Counted from the stretch's first letter, positions 1 to 10,439 are shown. The stretch is 64,000 nt of DNA from Aspidapion aeneum (GCA_963576565.1 OY755039.1:138569369-138633368), one strand, 5' to 3'. Program-made: numbers and translations. The notes: generated from the sequence alone by a model not told the origin.

Positions 1-665
1 GCGTGTCTTGGCGTTTTGTCATTGTTTTCAATTGTTTAAACAATTTGACATTTACGCTTTGATATGAAATTATTTTGCACAAAAGCGTTTTAATTTTATT
101 TTGAAATATGTATAATTTTTTTTTACTTTTTATAACTAGGCTTTGAGGGCGGCCGTCAGCTGAATTATAATTTTTTCCAAACCAGCCTTACTATATTTCT
201 GACTGTGTAAAATAATAAAAATACTGGAGTGCCTTTACCTGCCTCAGCAGGAAATCATAGCGCACTAGAAATAAGTGAAAAAGCTGAATATCTCCTAAAC
301 CGCTCAATCAAACTATGACATATGATACATCATTTTGAAAAGAATAAAATATAGGCCATTCTTCTCAAAAACTAAAAGTGACAGTTGAAATTTAATTTAG
401 CGGTTGAATTCCCCGTGACAAAGTCTATAAAATTGCAATTTACTCTAAATCAATATTTCCAATAATAACGAAGTTATAGACCCCCTCCAAAATGCAGACT
501 TTTCAAAAAGTCCCCGTAGCTCAAAGACGAGACGATATTTCAAAATGCGGTTTTCACTATAAGTCTTCTCTTGAAATTTGAGCCTCGCAATGCGTGGTCA
601 GTTTTTCTCTGTCTCCCCTAGAAGTACGTTAAACCCCCTAAAAGTGCCCAATTTGAGACACCCTG
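1..665. mobile_element. 1.2-kb foldback MITE, copy 1 (cut by window edge)
   Basis: Right part of a Tc1/mariner-like foldback element that recurs at 16894-17866, 28710-29930 and 33050-34263. It starts in the element's centre, near the palindrome AATTGTTTAAACAATT, and ends with the inverted terminus CCCAATTTGAGACACCCTG followed by TA, the presumed target duplication. The left half lies outside the window. No coding potential is seen. Family membership is clear by eye; the superfamily is inferred from the TA target and the CAGGGTG terminus. Confidence 0.85.
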
Positions 666-689
666 TACGTCCCTGAGACGAAGTGTGCT

Positions 690-1078
690 GTCTGGGTATA
701 ATACAAAAATTCCTAATTTTGAAAGAAGACAGCTGTTCTTATAATGCGAAACTGTCAGAATAGTGTCCGGCACAATTACTGCCTGGCTTTATTGCAATAA
801 GTCCCTATTGGAATAAAGTCATGCAGTAATAGTGTGGGGCCGTATTTTGACAGTTTTGCATATACAGCTTAATCTTTTAACATAAGGATTTTGTTTACTA
901 TATACGAACCGAAATAATGACTGTCGACTATAATTATAGATAAATAAACGACTTAGTGTTAAATTCGACTTTGATTAGCCAATTTTGAAAGATCAACTAT
1001 CAGCCTGCAATGTAAATCTGTCAAAATACTGCCTGACACTAATATTGCATGGCTTTATTCCAATAAGTTCCTAATAAC
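690..1078. mobile_element. Small MITE, GCCTGGCTTTATT family, with a partial neighbouring copy
   Basis: Two inverted blocks that contain AATAGTG, GCACAATTA and CCTGGCTTTATT flank about 200 bp that resembles 19670-19940 closely in order and spacing. A second, incomplete terminus lies at 751-800, so this looks like one element next to a fragment of another. No coding capacity. Confidence 0.6.
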
Positions 1079-1119
1079 ACGGTCAACTCATGCAAGAAAA
1101 CATTTTATCAAGACCCTGT

Positions 1120-1330
1120 ATTTACGTGGCTCGCTCGGGGCTGTTATCGGTTTCCTAGGCAACGTTTTTCTTTTGTTTAACAAACCGACCGCGCTTCACC
1201 CACTCAGTCATCAGTTACGGCGACTCTCCGGCGAATTTTCAATTGCAACCGAAAATGTCGGCAATAATTTTTGCAAGTTTTATGTGATTTTTTAATGTTT
1301 TTTGCGGCAAAAAGTGTGTAATTAATTGGA
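1120..1330 (+). promoter_or_regulatory. Possible promoter / 5' end of an unidentified plus-strand gene
   Basis: A patch that is more GC-rich than its surroundings and lacks the repeats seen elsewhere. It lies just upstream of a short ATG exon with a strong donor (1411-1461). The promoter call rests only on composition and position; no core element was recognised. Confidence 0.25.
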
Positions 1331-1410
1331 GAAGACTCCAAGGAACATTTTAAAAGTAATTTTTTTGAACAATTTGCGTGAAAATAGGGATTTTGGAGGG
1401 TTGAAAAAAG

Positions 1411-1461
1411 ATGGCCTTGAGAAATTCTCCGGAGGTTTGGATTGAAATAGAAGCCGTACAG
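1411..1461 (+). CDS. Candidate first coding exon of an unidentified gene
   Basis: ATG opens 17 codons reading MALRNSPEVWIEIEAVQ and ends in CAG directly before GTAATA, a good donor in phase 0. The peptide looks protein-like and lies just downstream of a GC-richer patch. I do not recognise it and found no continuation downstream. If real, it lies on the strand opposite ETFDH, inside or beyond its 3' intron. It may be a gene remnant or a chance reading. Confidence 0.3.
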
Positions 1462-2154
1462 GTAATAATATAAATAAATTAATTCGTTTAGACTGGACCA
1501 GATTCGTGCGGAAAAAAATTTTCGTGGACAATTTTAATATTTTTTCTTGTGAAAAACTGTAAAAAGGAATGCGATTAAATCAGGACGACGACTCAAATCA
1601 GCCAGGTGAAAAGTGCACCATGACCATAATTTTTAAGGAATTTCCTTTAAATTTGCATGCATTCCAGAGGCCATGTTTTTCAAAGCCCTGCAGCTCCTTC
1701 TGGGGGACTATTCTTGAGATATTTTCGAAGTTTTTATTAGATTTTTATACAAATTTATACTTTTTAGGAATAGACTCTCTTTATTTTCTGGTGCATGCTA
1801 AATCAATAATTTATTTTGCCTTATTTGGTCATGAATTGCAACAACGGACTGTGATTGGTTGAAAATTCATTGGAATTCACTGATAAGAGGTGTTGAATTT
1901 TTTTTGGTACAGTTTTTTTTTACCAAAGCGTCTTTTAATTAACTAAACTTGTTTAAAAATTTACTCGGGAATAATTTTTGAGATTTTTTTTTATTTCGCG
2001 ATATTTAGGTATTTGCGATTAAGTAAGGAAAACTACAAACTAATTAGTTTATAGGTTTTTATTTTAAAACAATTTTATGGAAAAAGGAGATTTTTGGTGT
2101 ATGTATTATAAAAAAATATATGAACATTTTTCACTCACAAATTATAAGAGAGTA
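1462..2154. other. AT-rich intergenic or intronic DNA
   Basis: No gene, RNA or clear repeat seen. The longest reading frame (1569-1862) has no recognisable motif and a composition typical of AT-rich noncoding DNA. Confidence 0.5.
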
Positions 2155-2328
2155 CAGTGGCGTATTTATATAGAAAAAGCTCGAGACAGTTTTGGGAGGG
2201 GGGGGAGAGACCCCTATGCTATTTTACGTTTGTATTCAGGAAATATGTGAAGAATATCAAAAAAAATCTTAGCTTCGGCGGGCGGGTGGGGGCTTGGGGC
2301 CGGTAGGCCCCCCCAATATACACCACTG
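2155..2328. mobile_element. Short MITE with CAGTGGCGTATATA-type ends
   Basis: Begins CAGTGGCGTATTTATATAG and ends with the inverted form ATACACCACTG. The interior has a G-rich and a C-rich run. A related copy is nested in a Transib-like element at 49199-49385, and a truncated one lies near 48100-48222. Noncoding. Confidence 0.65.
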
Positions 2329-2755
2329 GTGCTAGATAGGATGTGGTCTAAAAAATTTATAACATTCTTAAATTCCAAATATTTCGGAAAAGTTTTTAAA
2401 GAAATTAAAAGTAAAATAGGTATTACTTTCCAAATATTTTCAAATTTTTTAAAAACTCACAATTTTCATAATTTTAATTTTTTTATAAATAAATACCTAG
2501 GTAAAATCCATATCATAATTTTTGAGATAACTTTTTGACACTCATCAGCTGTTTACCATAACTAATAACATAGGCCAACGAAAAAAAGTGGTAAAAAGTT
2601 GTCTCAAATATAATGATATGAACTGTATATAATTTTTTGAAATTTGGTCTTAAAATATTTGTTTCTGTTTTTTTAAAGAATCGAACTCGGCTGCCCAAAA
2701 TTAAAACAAATTAACTATTTTTTTTTAATTTACAGTTACCGCATTGTTACATACA
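2329..2755. other. AT-rich DNA, nothing recognised
   Basis: Homopolymer-rich sequence with a short imperfect inverted repeat around 2500-2620 (ATCATAATTTTTGAGATAAC and its near complement). No gene or known element was seen. Confidence 0.4.
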
Positions 2756-2759
2756 TTTT

Positions 2760-2985
2760 GGTGTGAGGGGTCAACAGCTCTCACAATCGGTGTACACATT
2801 TCTCACAATCTTCCCACAATCCTTCACAATCTTTACACAATCCCTCCCAATCACTCACAATCTGTCACAATCCTTCACAATCTTTCCACAGTCCTTCACA
2901 ATCCCTCACAATCTTAGCAAAGATTGTGGATTTTCACAATCGGTGTACACATTCTGGGTTAGCTGTTCACCCCTCGGTTTAAAGC
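2760..2985 (+). mobile_element. Element with a CACAATC minisatellite core (copy A)
   Basis: The ends are inverted versions of GAACAGCT...GTGTACACCGATTGTG. The core is a run of 9-12 bp units built on CACAATC, such as TCACAATC and CCACAATCC. The same element lies in opposite orientation at 6005-6540 with a longer core. Reading frames across the core (SQS and HNPSQS-type peptides) are repeat artefacts. The edges share GGTGAACAGCTAACCC and CCTCGG with copy B. Confidence 0.7.
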
Positions 2986-3130
2986 ATCGCATCAATAACA
3001 CGTTTTTCTTAATAATTTATGCTATTACCAAAAACTTCGTAGGAGCTTCCGTTTCCGAGATATTTACACAAACTATTTTCAAGGCTGATATAGCGTGGAG
3101 TTCACCTGGAGTGTGCTCATGGGCCAGGAA

Positions 3131-4200
3131 GCGTATTTACGTTTCCGTGCTGATTTCACGGCAGCGCTGTTTTGAAATAGACACGGAAATGTTGCAACAT
3201 ATTTGGTTACAAATGCGTGTTGATTTTAAGGCGCCAAGGCTCGAACAAGGCACGGATTTGTATTGAATTACGCAGCGCAGGGGTTTACTTATTAGTGCAC
3301 ATTTGAAACTTAAATTGGATTCACGTTGTTTATTAGTTTGATTTTGAGGTTATATGTTTGTTAATATGAAAATTATGGAGCAGTTTAAAAGTATTTGTAC
3401 TAATATTACTCAAGATTTTGAAATTATTTGAAGTTAACTATACCTGCAAAGTTCAGTGTTCATTGTCTTACACCGGCAACTACGACGACAGATGTTGTTC
3501 TGTTATTAATAAATTTTAATGATTTAAATGATTTTCACTTGATTTCTAACCACATGACAATAAAAAGTTTCAAAAACCTAACCTAACGAAAGCTAATCAA
3601 TCAAATCTAACCGAACCGAACCAAAGCAAACTGAACCAATAATTTTTTTCAAAAAAAAACTTTTCTGAGTTCCTACCCGGAATCCTACAGGATGTGAATC
3701 CGAACCGAACCGATCCTAACTAAACCGAACCAAACCTAACCTAACCAAACTAAACTACAACACTATTCACACCCTCTAGGATCCCGGGAAAGAAGTCAGG
3801 AAAGTTTTTTTTTAATTGTTGGTTCAGTTTCCTTTGGTTCGGTTCAGTTTGCTTTGGTTCGGTTCGGTTTGGTTCAATTGAGTTCGGATTCACATCCTCT
3901 AGGATCCCGGGTAGGAAGTCAGGAAAGTTTTTTTTTTTGAAAAAAAATATTGGTTCAGTTTGCTTTGGTTCGGTTCGGTTAGATTTGATTGATTAGCTGT
4001 CGTTATGTTAGCGTTTTAACCTGACAGTTGAATACGCTATTGTAATAGTTTAATGAGCGATGTTCTCTTACAGATCCGTGCTCATTTCGAGATCAAAACT
4101 CTTAAAATCAACACGTATTTGAACCCAAATATATTGTAACATTTCCGTGTCTATTTCAAAACCGTGCCGACTTGAAATGAGCACGGAAACGTAAATACGC
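3131..4200. mobile_element. MULE-like foldback element with 9-bp target duplication
   Basis: The perfect 20-bp termini GCGTATTTACGTTTCCGTGC and its complement extend into arms of about 120-150 bp. The element is flanked on both sides by GGCCAGGAA (3122-3130 and 4201-4209), an exact 9-bp target duplication. The interior holds inverted runs of GGTTCGGTTCG-type sequence. No transposase is seen. The 9-bp duplication and long inverted arms are typical of Mutator-like elements, hence the inferred class. The right end lies only 31 bp outside an ETFDH donor site. Confidence 0.8.
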
Positions 4201-4240
4201 GGCCAGGAATTTATTATATCATTATTATTATTTTATTTAC

Positions 4241-4451
4241 CTTTCAAAATTATCTTTCGGACTACCATCTTTGGCGATACCAACGTCATTGGTAGCCACC
4301 CCCTTCACACTCCCATCTTCATGGTACAAAATCTCAGAGGCTGCGTAGCCAGGGTAAATTTCAACCCCTAAAGCTTCGGCTTGCTCGCCTAGCCATTGGA
4401 CAACATGTCCCAGCCGAACTATGTAGTTACCATGATTGTACATGGGCGTAC
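4241..4451 (-). CDS. ETFDH: ETFDH, electron-transfer-flavoprotein:ubiquinone oxidoreductase, internal exon
   Basis: Encodes the stretch after the first FAD-binding segment, including [33 protein letters not shown] and [13 protein letters not shown], which match the conserved ETFDH family. The enzyme sits in the mitochondrial inner membrane and passes electrons from ETF (fatty-acid and amino-acid oxidation) to ubiquinone. The acceptor TTTTTAG lies at its right edge and the donor GTAAAT at its left edge. The reading enters in phase 1 and leaves in phase 2 (GAA AG). The phase joins exactly to exon 6807-7118. The next exon, with the rest of the FAD domain and the 4Fe-4S part, is not in the window, so the next intron exceeds 4.2 kb unless the gene is broken. 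Confidence 0.93.
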
Positions 4452-5099
4452 CTAAAAATAACTGTATTGAAAAAGGGGGTCGCACAAATAGAATTTTCTA
4501 TGCTAGGCAAGACTGATATTCGGTGCCAATTGAATAGTGCCTATAGGCAAAACATAATGAAAATGTGGCAAAAAATAGACATATACAATGTGTCCCCGGA
4601 TAGAGCTGACAAGAGGAAAAACTCCTGTATTTTTCATTTGACAAAAAAAACTCCCTGTTTATTAAAAATTCTGCTTGTTGAAAAATTATGATTATCATAA
4701 TAAAATCTTTGATTAGATGTACAGGGTGTTATCAAATTAACTAACGTAATTAATAAGAGAAGAAAAATCTTTATTTTTAATTTTATGAAAAACATCACTC
4801 TTTCTAATGTGACATTAATAGATTTATTTTGCTAATTGTCATATTGATTTTCAAGTAACAGGTTTTGTAGAATAGCTGTTTTACATATTGTTCCATATGT
4901 TATATCTTGTTTTTTTACCAAATGTGTGTTTTGTTTTCCTAGAATTCGTATTATTGTAATCTTAATTTTTGAACAAGCAGAATTTTTTATGAAGACTGAC
5001 TTTTTTTCGTAAAATTAAAAATAAATAATTTTTTCCTTTTGTCAACTCCATCATCATCAGAGAATATATGAAACTACTCGAAAATCTCACATATATTAT
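4452..5099. repeat. ETFDH intron with small inverted repeat
   Basis: Inverted blocks AAAATTCTGCTTGTT (near 4664) and GAACAAGCAGAATTTT (near 4972) resemble hairpins at 17950-18015 and 19995-20035. A TACAGGGTGTT motif near 4718 resembles Tc1/mariner-like MITE ends. No coding sequence is seen. Confidence 0.4.
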
Positions 5100-5805
5100 C
5101 AATCAATGCATAAATGCATATCCTCAATACATAAAAAAGGAAACAAGCTGCATTGCAACAATTACAGAGGAATTTCAGTAACCAGTAGTCTAAGTAGATT
5201 GTACGGTAGGATTCTTAGAGATCTAATAGAGAATGATTTTCATGAACAAGAAGAAGAGCAAAGTGGGTTTCGCGCAGGCAGATCTTGTAGTAATAAAAAA
5301 GAATAGTAAAAGCAAAAGAAGTTATTGGATGTCTTAACAGTATTTTATAGAGAGATAAAAAAGAATGTAAAATTTAACATATATGAAACAATGGTCAAAA
5401 GCACGCTGTTGTATGGAATAGAGACTTGTCGCGTAACAGAAAAATACAAAACAAAAATGGAAAGTGTCGAAATGGATGCAATAAGAAGATCAATGAGAAT
5501 ATCTAGAATAGATCACATAAGAAATGAGATCATAAAAGAAAGAATGGGAATCGAGGGAAGCATAACAGATGACATCATTGCCTTTGCAACTGATATGGTA
5601 CGGCCATGTACAACGGATGAACGACGAAAGATTACCAAAGCAGGTCCTAGAATGGCAACCAATAGGGCGGAGAAAAAGAGGGCGTCCTAAACTAGAATGG
5701 CAACAGTCAAAAGAATCTGACAGAGGATGATTGTCAGGATCGAAGGAGGTGGAGAATAGGCGTCGGACAACGTAGAAAAACGTTCTAAACCGACATAATA
5801 GTAGT
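5100..5805 (+). pseudogene. RTE-like LINE remnant, core deleted
   Basis: The first part encodes HKKGNKLHCNNYRGISV and FRAGRSC, an RTE-type reverse-transcriptase fingers region. It then jumps directly to the C-terminal part (NVKFNIYETMVKSTLLYGIE, then a KITK... tail). The palm with the catalytic FADD motif is missing, so this copy is dead. The 3' end reads AAACCGACATAATAGTAGT, the same tail as the copy ending near 41905. This copy shows the unamplified form of the segment that became the 35921-41637 tandem array. Confidence 0.8.
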
Positions 5806-6004
5806 CAACTCCATTCGCGGACACACTGCACTTAGTAGGTTAATAGACTGATTAAAATTCTGTGGGATTTTTGAGGTTGCTCTACGGGGCCATGATGAGT
5901 CTGAAACTGGTGCTAATCCAAGCACTTTGCGCATGTAAAAGAAGGGCGAATAGACTTTATCTATAAACAAATAAACTAAACACTACAACAAGTAGCTGCT
6001 TGTA

Positions 6005-6540
6005 TGTAAAATGCGAGGGGGTGAACAGCTAACCCAAAATGTGTACACCGATTGTGAAAATTCACAATCTTTTGCTAAGATTGTGAGGGACTGTGGTAAG
6101 ATTGTGAAAGATTGTAAGGGATTGCGAGGGATTGTGGAGGACTGTGCAGCGGTGTAGCGTGTCTGAAGGGGCGGGGGGCGACAGCCCATCAAAAATTCTT
6201 GTGACCAAAAAAAAAAATAAAAGGTCATCATCATGTCTCTAGTTTCCTTTGCGAGGGATTGTGAAGGACTGTGGTAAGATTGTGAGGGGTTGTGGTAAGA
6301 TTGTGACAGATTGTGAGTGATTGGGACAGACTGTGTAAAGATTGTGAAGGATTGTGAAAGATTGTGAGTGATTGGGATGGATTGTGTAAAGATTGTGAGG
6401 GATTGTGGTAAGATTGTGAGGGATTGTGGTAAGATTGTGAAGGACTGTGGTAAGATTGTGACAGATTGTGAGTGATTGGGAGGGATTGTGTAAAGATCGT
6501 GAGAAATGTGTACACCGATTGTGAGAGCTGTTCCCTCGGT
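6005..6540 (-). mobile_element. Element with a CACAATC minisatellite core (copy B)
   Basis: Reverse-oriented relative of 2760-2985. The left edge reads GGTGAACAGCTAACCC then GTGTACACCGATTGTG; the right edge reads TGTACACCGATTGTGAGAGC. Between them are about 40 irregular units on GATTGTG(A/G)GG. A unique stretch (about 6145-6240), which includes CAGCGGTGTAGCGTGTC, interrupts the core and suggests a nested insertion or a fusion of two copies. Lies in an ETFDH intron. Confidence 0.7.
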
Positions 6541-6806
6541 AAAATACTAAAATAAAATTGTTTAGGTAAGTTTTTTTATCTCCTTTTCCATGCAATATAA
6601 ATGTCTGGCCCCCCCCCAATTTATAACTTCACCAGCCGCCACTGATCCAAACAACAACAAAGGTCACGTGACACGATGTCGCACATCCAGCCAACTTTTT
6701 ATTTTTATCTGGTTCTGTATAAACACCTACACCGTTTCCCATAGAGTCAACTTTTATTTTTATTTTAATATTTGTTTTTATCTGTATAAACCCAGCATAA
6801 TTTTAC
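6541..6806. other. ETFDH intron, nothing recognised
   Basis: AT-rich intron with a short C-rich run near 6609. No repeat partner was noticed in the window. Confidence 0.4.
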
Positions 6807-7118
6807 CTGGAATCACAGGTATGGGGATTCTCCCAGTTGCAGTCAAAAGGCCCATCTTGTCTTCCTTTACAGGTGCCTTAAGAGGGGCCCCTCTGTCCTT
6901 CCAATCAGGAAATAACTCTTCCAACGCGTTAGTTTGTATGACAGCTCCTGAGAGGATATGCCCTCCAACTTCTGCAGCTTTCTCCACTACACAAACTCTC
7001 ACTTCTTTTCCCTCTTTTTCTGCCAGTTGTTTTGCGCGAATTGCAGCACTCATGCCTGCTGGGCCGCCTCCAATGATTAGGATGTCAGTCTCATCTGCAA
7101 ATCTTTCCATATTTGCAT
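6807..7118 (-). CDS. ETFDH: ETFDH, exon with the FAD-binding Rossmann motif
   Basis: Encodes [20 protein letters not shown], where [10 protein letters not shown] is the dinucleotide-binding GxGxxG turn. It continues through [26 protein letters not shown] and [10 protein letters not shown], the conserved ETFDH N-terminal core. The acceptor (TTTTTAG) lies at 7119-7120 and the donor GTAAAA at 6801-6806. Splicing gives WKD-ANMERF upstream (TGG AAA G joined to AT) and [10 protein letters not shown] downstream (CCA G joined to GT), so phases agree on both sides. No stop or frameshift: this looks like a working exon. Confidence 0.96.
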
Positions 7119-7659
7119 CTAAAAATGTAAAAGTCATTTTTAATAAAGCCCCAGAAATGAGAGAGAAAATTTCACTGGTGGTTATTAAAAAAGTTAATTC
7201 TGTATTTTTAATTTTTATTTTCTTCCTTTGTTTTTTGACAACATTTGGTGAACACACCTAGTTGTTTCCTTAACATGTTGTAATTTTTAAAAAATATTTC
7301 TTGTTATGTTAATGAGGCCCATTTTCACCAGAAAATTTGAACTTTGGAAGTAGTTTTTCTTACCTGTGGTAATTTTTTTTGCTAAAATGTCTATTTTATA
7401 GAGTGTAAAAAAATCACTATCAAAAAATTTGCCAGGAAACAGAATTTAAGCACTTTCAAAAAAAGGAAAATTCCTTACATGAATATCGAATATAATTTAA
7501 ATTTCATCTTGTTATTATTATTATTATTAATTTTCACTTTGTCTTTTTTCCTGACAAGTTTTTCCATAGTGTTGTTTTTTTCATCTAAAAAATAATTTTT
7601 TGAGAAAAACAAGGATTTTCTTTTTCATCAGTATTAACTAAAGGGTCTAAAATGATAAA
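7119..7659. other. ETFDH intron, AT-rich
   Basis: No gene seen. A short ATT trinucleotide run lies at 7511-7530. Confidence 0.4.
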
Positions 7660-8320
7660 GTACTAAAGTCCTTAAAACTTGGTCTAGATTTTGGTGAAAG
7701 GTTTAACTTATTTTTTGCCTTTAATGTAATATTGTTTGAAATTTGTATAATTGTTTATAAATACTTTACCATATAGGCCACCTTTTTTTATTGTTACAAT
7801 GTCATTATATCTACACACAACTTAAAAATAAATAAAAATAATATAATATTTTGGTTTAAAAATGGTAGCCATATTTAAACCAAAATATTACATTATTTTT
7901 AAGTTTTGTGCAGATATAATAATAACATTGTAACAATGAAAAAAGGTGGCCTAGATGGTAAAGTATTTATGAAATGAAAAAACCTGAAAGGGCCTTATAG
8001 ATGTCGATGTGTCCAATAAAAATGGTGTTAAGTCAGTCAGCTGTCCACTATATTTTACATGTTAATTATTTAGATAAGTTAGCAATAAAATCTGATCTTC
8101 AATTGTTTTGGTGGGTGTGTAATTGAAAATGGATTCCAATATATATTGTGTTTTTCATACATGTTTAATATAATAATGCAGCTACAGATATAGTTTTAAC
8201 TTATTTATGTATTATTTAGCATTAAAAATTTTTGTATATATGTAAGTTTTTATATCAATCATGGATTATTTCTATTCTTCAAACTTTAAACCACCCCTCA
8301 GGGGTGGTACTACAATTTAA
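7660..8320. repeat. Diverged repeat, inverted partner at 15130-15710; internal palindrome
   Basis: Shares blocks in inverted order with 15130-15710, for example ACCACCCCTCAGGGGTGGT, TTGGTG..AAAGGTTTAACTTA and ATGGATTATTTCTATT. It contains a palindrome at about 7755-7980 (AATACTTTACCATATAGGCC and its complement, with GTTACAATG blocks). The two copies flank DCTN5 and a LINE. It is probably an old DNA-transposon remnant. No coding capacity seen. Confidence 0.6.
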
Positions 8321-8460
8321 AAATACTCTGCCAATCTATGGGCACCTAAGCTCACACTAGGTACTATAGTTATAGTGTGAGCTAATATAATTAAAAACTG
8401 AAATATATTTTATTCAACTCCAGACTCAATTACCTTATAGTAGTAGTGTGAGCTAATATT
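8318..8460. repeat. Short derivative of the TAGCTCACAC repeat
   Basis: Contains TAAGCTCACACTAGGTACTA, TAGTGTGAGCTAATATAA and a second GTGTGAGCTAATATT, the end motifs of the repeats at 44326-45740 and 51418-52945, with nearly all of the interior missing. Confidence 0.65.
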
Positions 8461-8946
8461 TTTAATGAGAATCCTTAACTGCACTGACTAAATTTTCAAA
8501 AAATTACATTTTGTTAGAAATTTTTTATGAGGTTTGTTTTTATTTTGAAAGTTAATTTGAATTTTTGTAAGTTAAAACTTACTAAGAAAGGCCTATTGTG
8601 CTATTGCACATTATCGTAAACCAAAGTTTGCAGTAATTTTTTCTGTAAGTTATTTAAAAAAATACACTTAAACCAATATCAAGTGCTAAGTTTAAAGATC
8701 ATAGTAAATAATGGTGTAAAAATTAGAATGTTATAGAGAAATCAAAAAGTAAGATTCCAATAGAATTCATAAAAACCAAAAAGAAAATTGGGAGATAAAA
8801 ATCTAAAATCAAAAAAACAGTTTTTTGGATTTTTCTTGAAAATTTTTAGTTTTGCTGTTATAAATTTCTACCCTTTTTGCCTTTTTAATAGGTAACTGCA
8901 CTGCTCTTCTATTTAAAAATGTTAGAACTTGATATGTAAAGTTTAC

Positions 8947-9048
8947 CTTTCCAACGGGGATCTTTGTCCCTAGGGTGGATTGTATAATGAGTTGTAATTT
9001 TGGGCACTTGCTCTGAGTAGCATCTTTTGAGGATGTGGTAGTGTCTAC
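8947..9048 (-). CDS. ETFDH: ETFDH, exon with presequence end and mature N-terminus
   Basis: Reads [13 protein letters not shown], a basic stretch ending in an RCYS-type site that suits a mitochondrial presequence, then [20 protein letters not shown], the conserved start of mature ETFDH. Acceptor TTTTTAG at 9049-9050, donor GTAAAC at 8941-8946. It enters in phase 1 (GT AGA) and leaves in phase 1. The exon with the initiator ATG must lie further right; I could not fix it between 9050 and the DCTN5 start, because no ATG exon there has a convincing donor in the right phase. Confidence 0.92.
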
Positions 9049-10157
9049 CTAAAAATTGAACAAAAAATCTAAATAATCTCTTTAAAAGTAATCTTAAAAT
9101 ATTTAAAAAAAATTACTAGCTAATAGGTATATAGGACTTAAGTGCTTATGTGGTTACTTTAGAAAACTTAAATTAATATTGCAATGAAGTAAATTTTCAG
9201 ATACATAAGTAACTTATACAAACAACTGAGATCAGAGCGAAAATTGAACATAACCTTCTTAATTCATGAATATTGTTGCAATTCTAATTTTTACTAAGAC
9301 AAATTTAAGCCAACTTAAGAACACTGAATGGATTATGAGAGGGATAAACATGCCCAATACCCTTGCCGTCAATTCTTTAATGGCTGATGAACCACCTCAG
9401 TCTTCAAAATGCTTCAAACTTAGACAAAAAATTATGAAATTATTCATAAATCAGTGTGTACATTTGTTTGTTCAACTACCTACTGGGCTTTAGTAGTTCC
9501 ACAGATTGTTAAATTCAAGTTCCATATGTTTAAAACTAAAAGTTTTTCTGTGATATATCCTTGAATTTGCCTAGCTAATCTTTGTATAACTTAGGGTAGC
9601 TATAATTGCCCTTCAACCTTCAATCAGTACATGGACTTTTGGACCTAAATGCTTTATTTAACAAAGATTAATTATTAGAGACTACTCACCAAGTTTAAGT
9701 GTATTTTTTAAATTCAATGCCATATTTTTCAGGATATTCTTAACTTAACAACATTTGGAAAAAAGCAATAATTCAAAACTAGATTTGTTTCAAGCCCTAA
9801 ACCATAAACTTTTAAAATTAGTTACTTAAATTTGAGATTAAAAAGTTAAATTATTTTTAATTTTGGAAAAAACAGTTCAAAGTCCAAAAAAAACAAAAAT
9901 AAAAATCAGCTGGGCCAAAAAAAAACACCTGGAAACCAACGAAAAAAAAATAGCCAAGGTACTAGGCTTTGAAGAAAGGTGCAGTTAAGATTTGAAGTGA
10001 CGTCATTACCCAACCAACGAAAAAGAAAGTATATGATGATGTCCCCATAGATAAAGGATTTGCGGCGCGGTTTGGATGTCCCTTTGGTGTTCTGTGATTC
10101 AACAGCTGATAATTACCAAAAAATACAAGTTTTGTTGAGTTTTTTGAAAAAAAAAAC
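9049..10157. promoter_or_regulatory. Head-to-head interval between ETFDH and DCTN5
   Basis: Lies between the 5'-most recognised ETFDH exon and the DCTN5 ATG. It should hold the first ETFDH exon, an intron and the start sites of both genes. 9960-10095 is less AT-rich than the rest and carries a perfect CRE. The remainder is AT-rich intron-like sequence. The bidirectional promoter is inferred from gene order. Confidence 0.45.
9998..10005. promoter_or_regulatory. CRE/ATF site TGACGTCA
   Basis: Perfect 8-bp palindrome TGACGTCA, 153 bp upstream of the DCTN5 start codon and on the 5' side of ETFDH. CREB/ATF sites are common in housekeeping and bidirectional promoters. An 8-mer can occur by chance, so its role is inferred from position. 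Confidence 0.45.
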
Positions 10158-10205
10158 ATGGAATTACAACAAATAAATTATAATAGGAACGATTATGTTG
10201 AGACG
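10158..10205 (+). CDS. DCTN5: DCTN5 (dynactin p25), exon 1
   Basis: ATG opens MELQQINYNRNDYVET, the family's N-terminus. The exon ends in phase 0 at ACG before GTAAAT. DCTN5 is a left-handed beta-helix subunit of the dynactin pointed-end complex, which helps dynactin bind cargo for dynein-driven transport. The four exons join without frameshift into 179 aa, close to the 182 aa of the human protein, so this is probably a full-length working gene. Confidence 0.95.
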
Positions 10206-10439
10206 GTAAATACTTATTTATATTTTTCAATTTATTGTAGTTTAGTTTTGAAATTTGATATTTATAAAACTCCCCTTGGATCAAAATCTTTTATACACTT
10301 TTGCTACCAAATATAAATGTACAGTTTTGAACTGTTTGCAAATACACCTGTAAGAAAAAAAACATTACAAAGTTTTGAATCTTAGTCTAGAAATTATATT
10401 TAATTATACTTTATTCTTTATTTAAACATTTTTTTATAG

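Noticed and set aside
2763..3266. 167-codon open frame with SQS/HNPSQ repeats
   Set aside because: It reads straight through the CACAATC minisatellite and unrelated flank; no protein-like features.
3570..3790. CCTAACCTAAC and (GGTTCG)n runs suggesting telomeric repeats
   Set aside because: Only two TTAGG-like units; the runs are inverted parts of the 3131-4200 foldback element.
6231..6619. Repetitive open frames on the minus strand
   Set aside because: Produced by the same CACAATC minisatellite in several frames.
6590..7261. 223-codon plus-strand open frame
   Set aside because: Antisense to the ETFDH exon 6807-7118; the minus strand carries the conserved protein.
9962..10159. Minus-strand frame as the first ETFDH exon
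   Set aside because: It has ATGs and lies at the right place, but no donor in the required phase 1 is convincing, so I did not call it.
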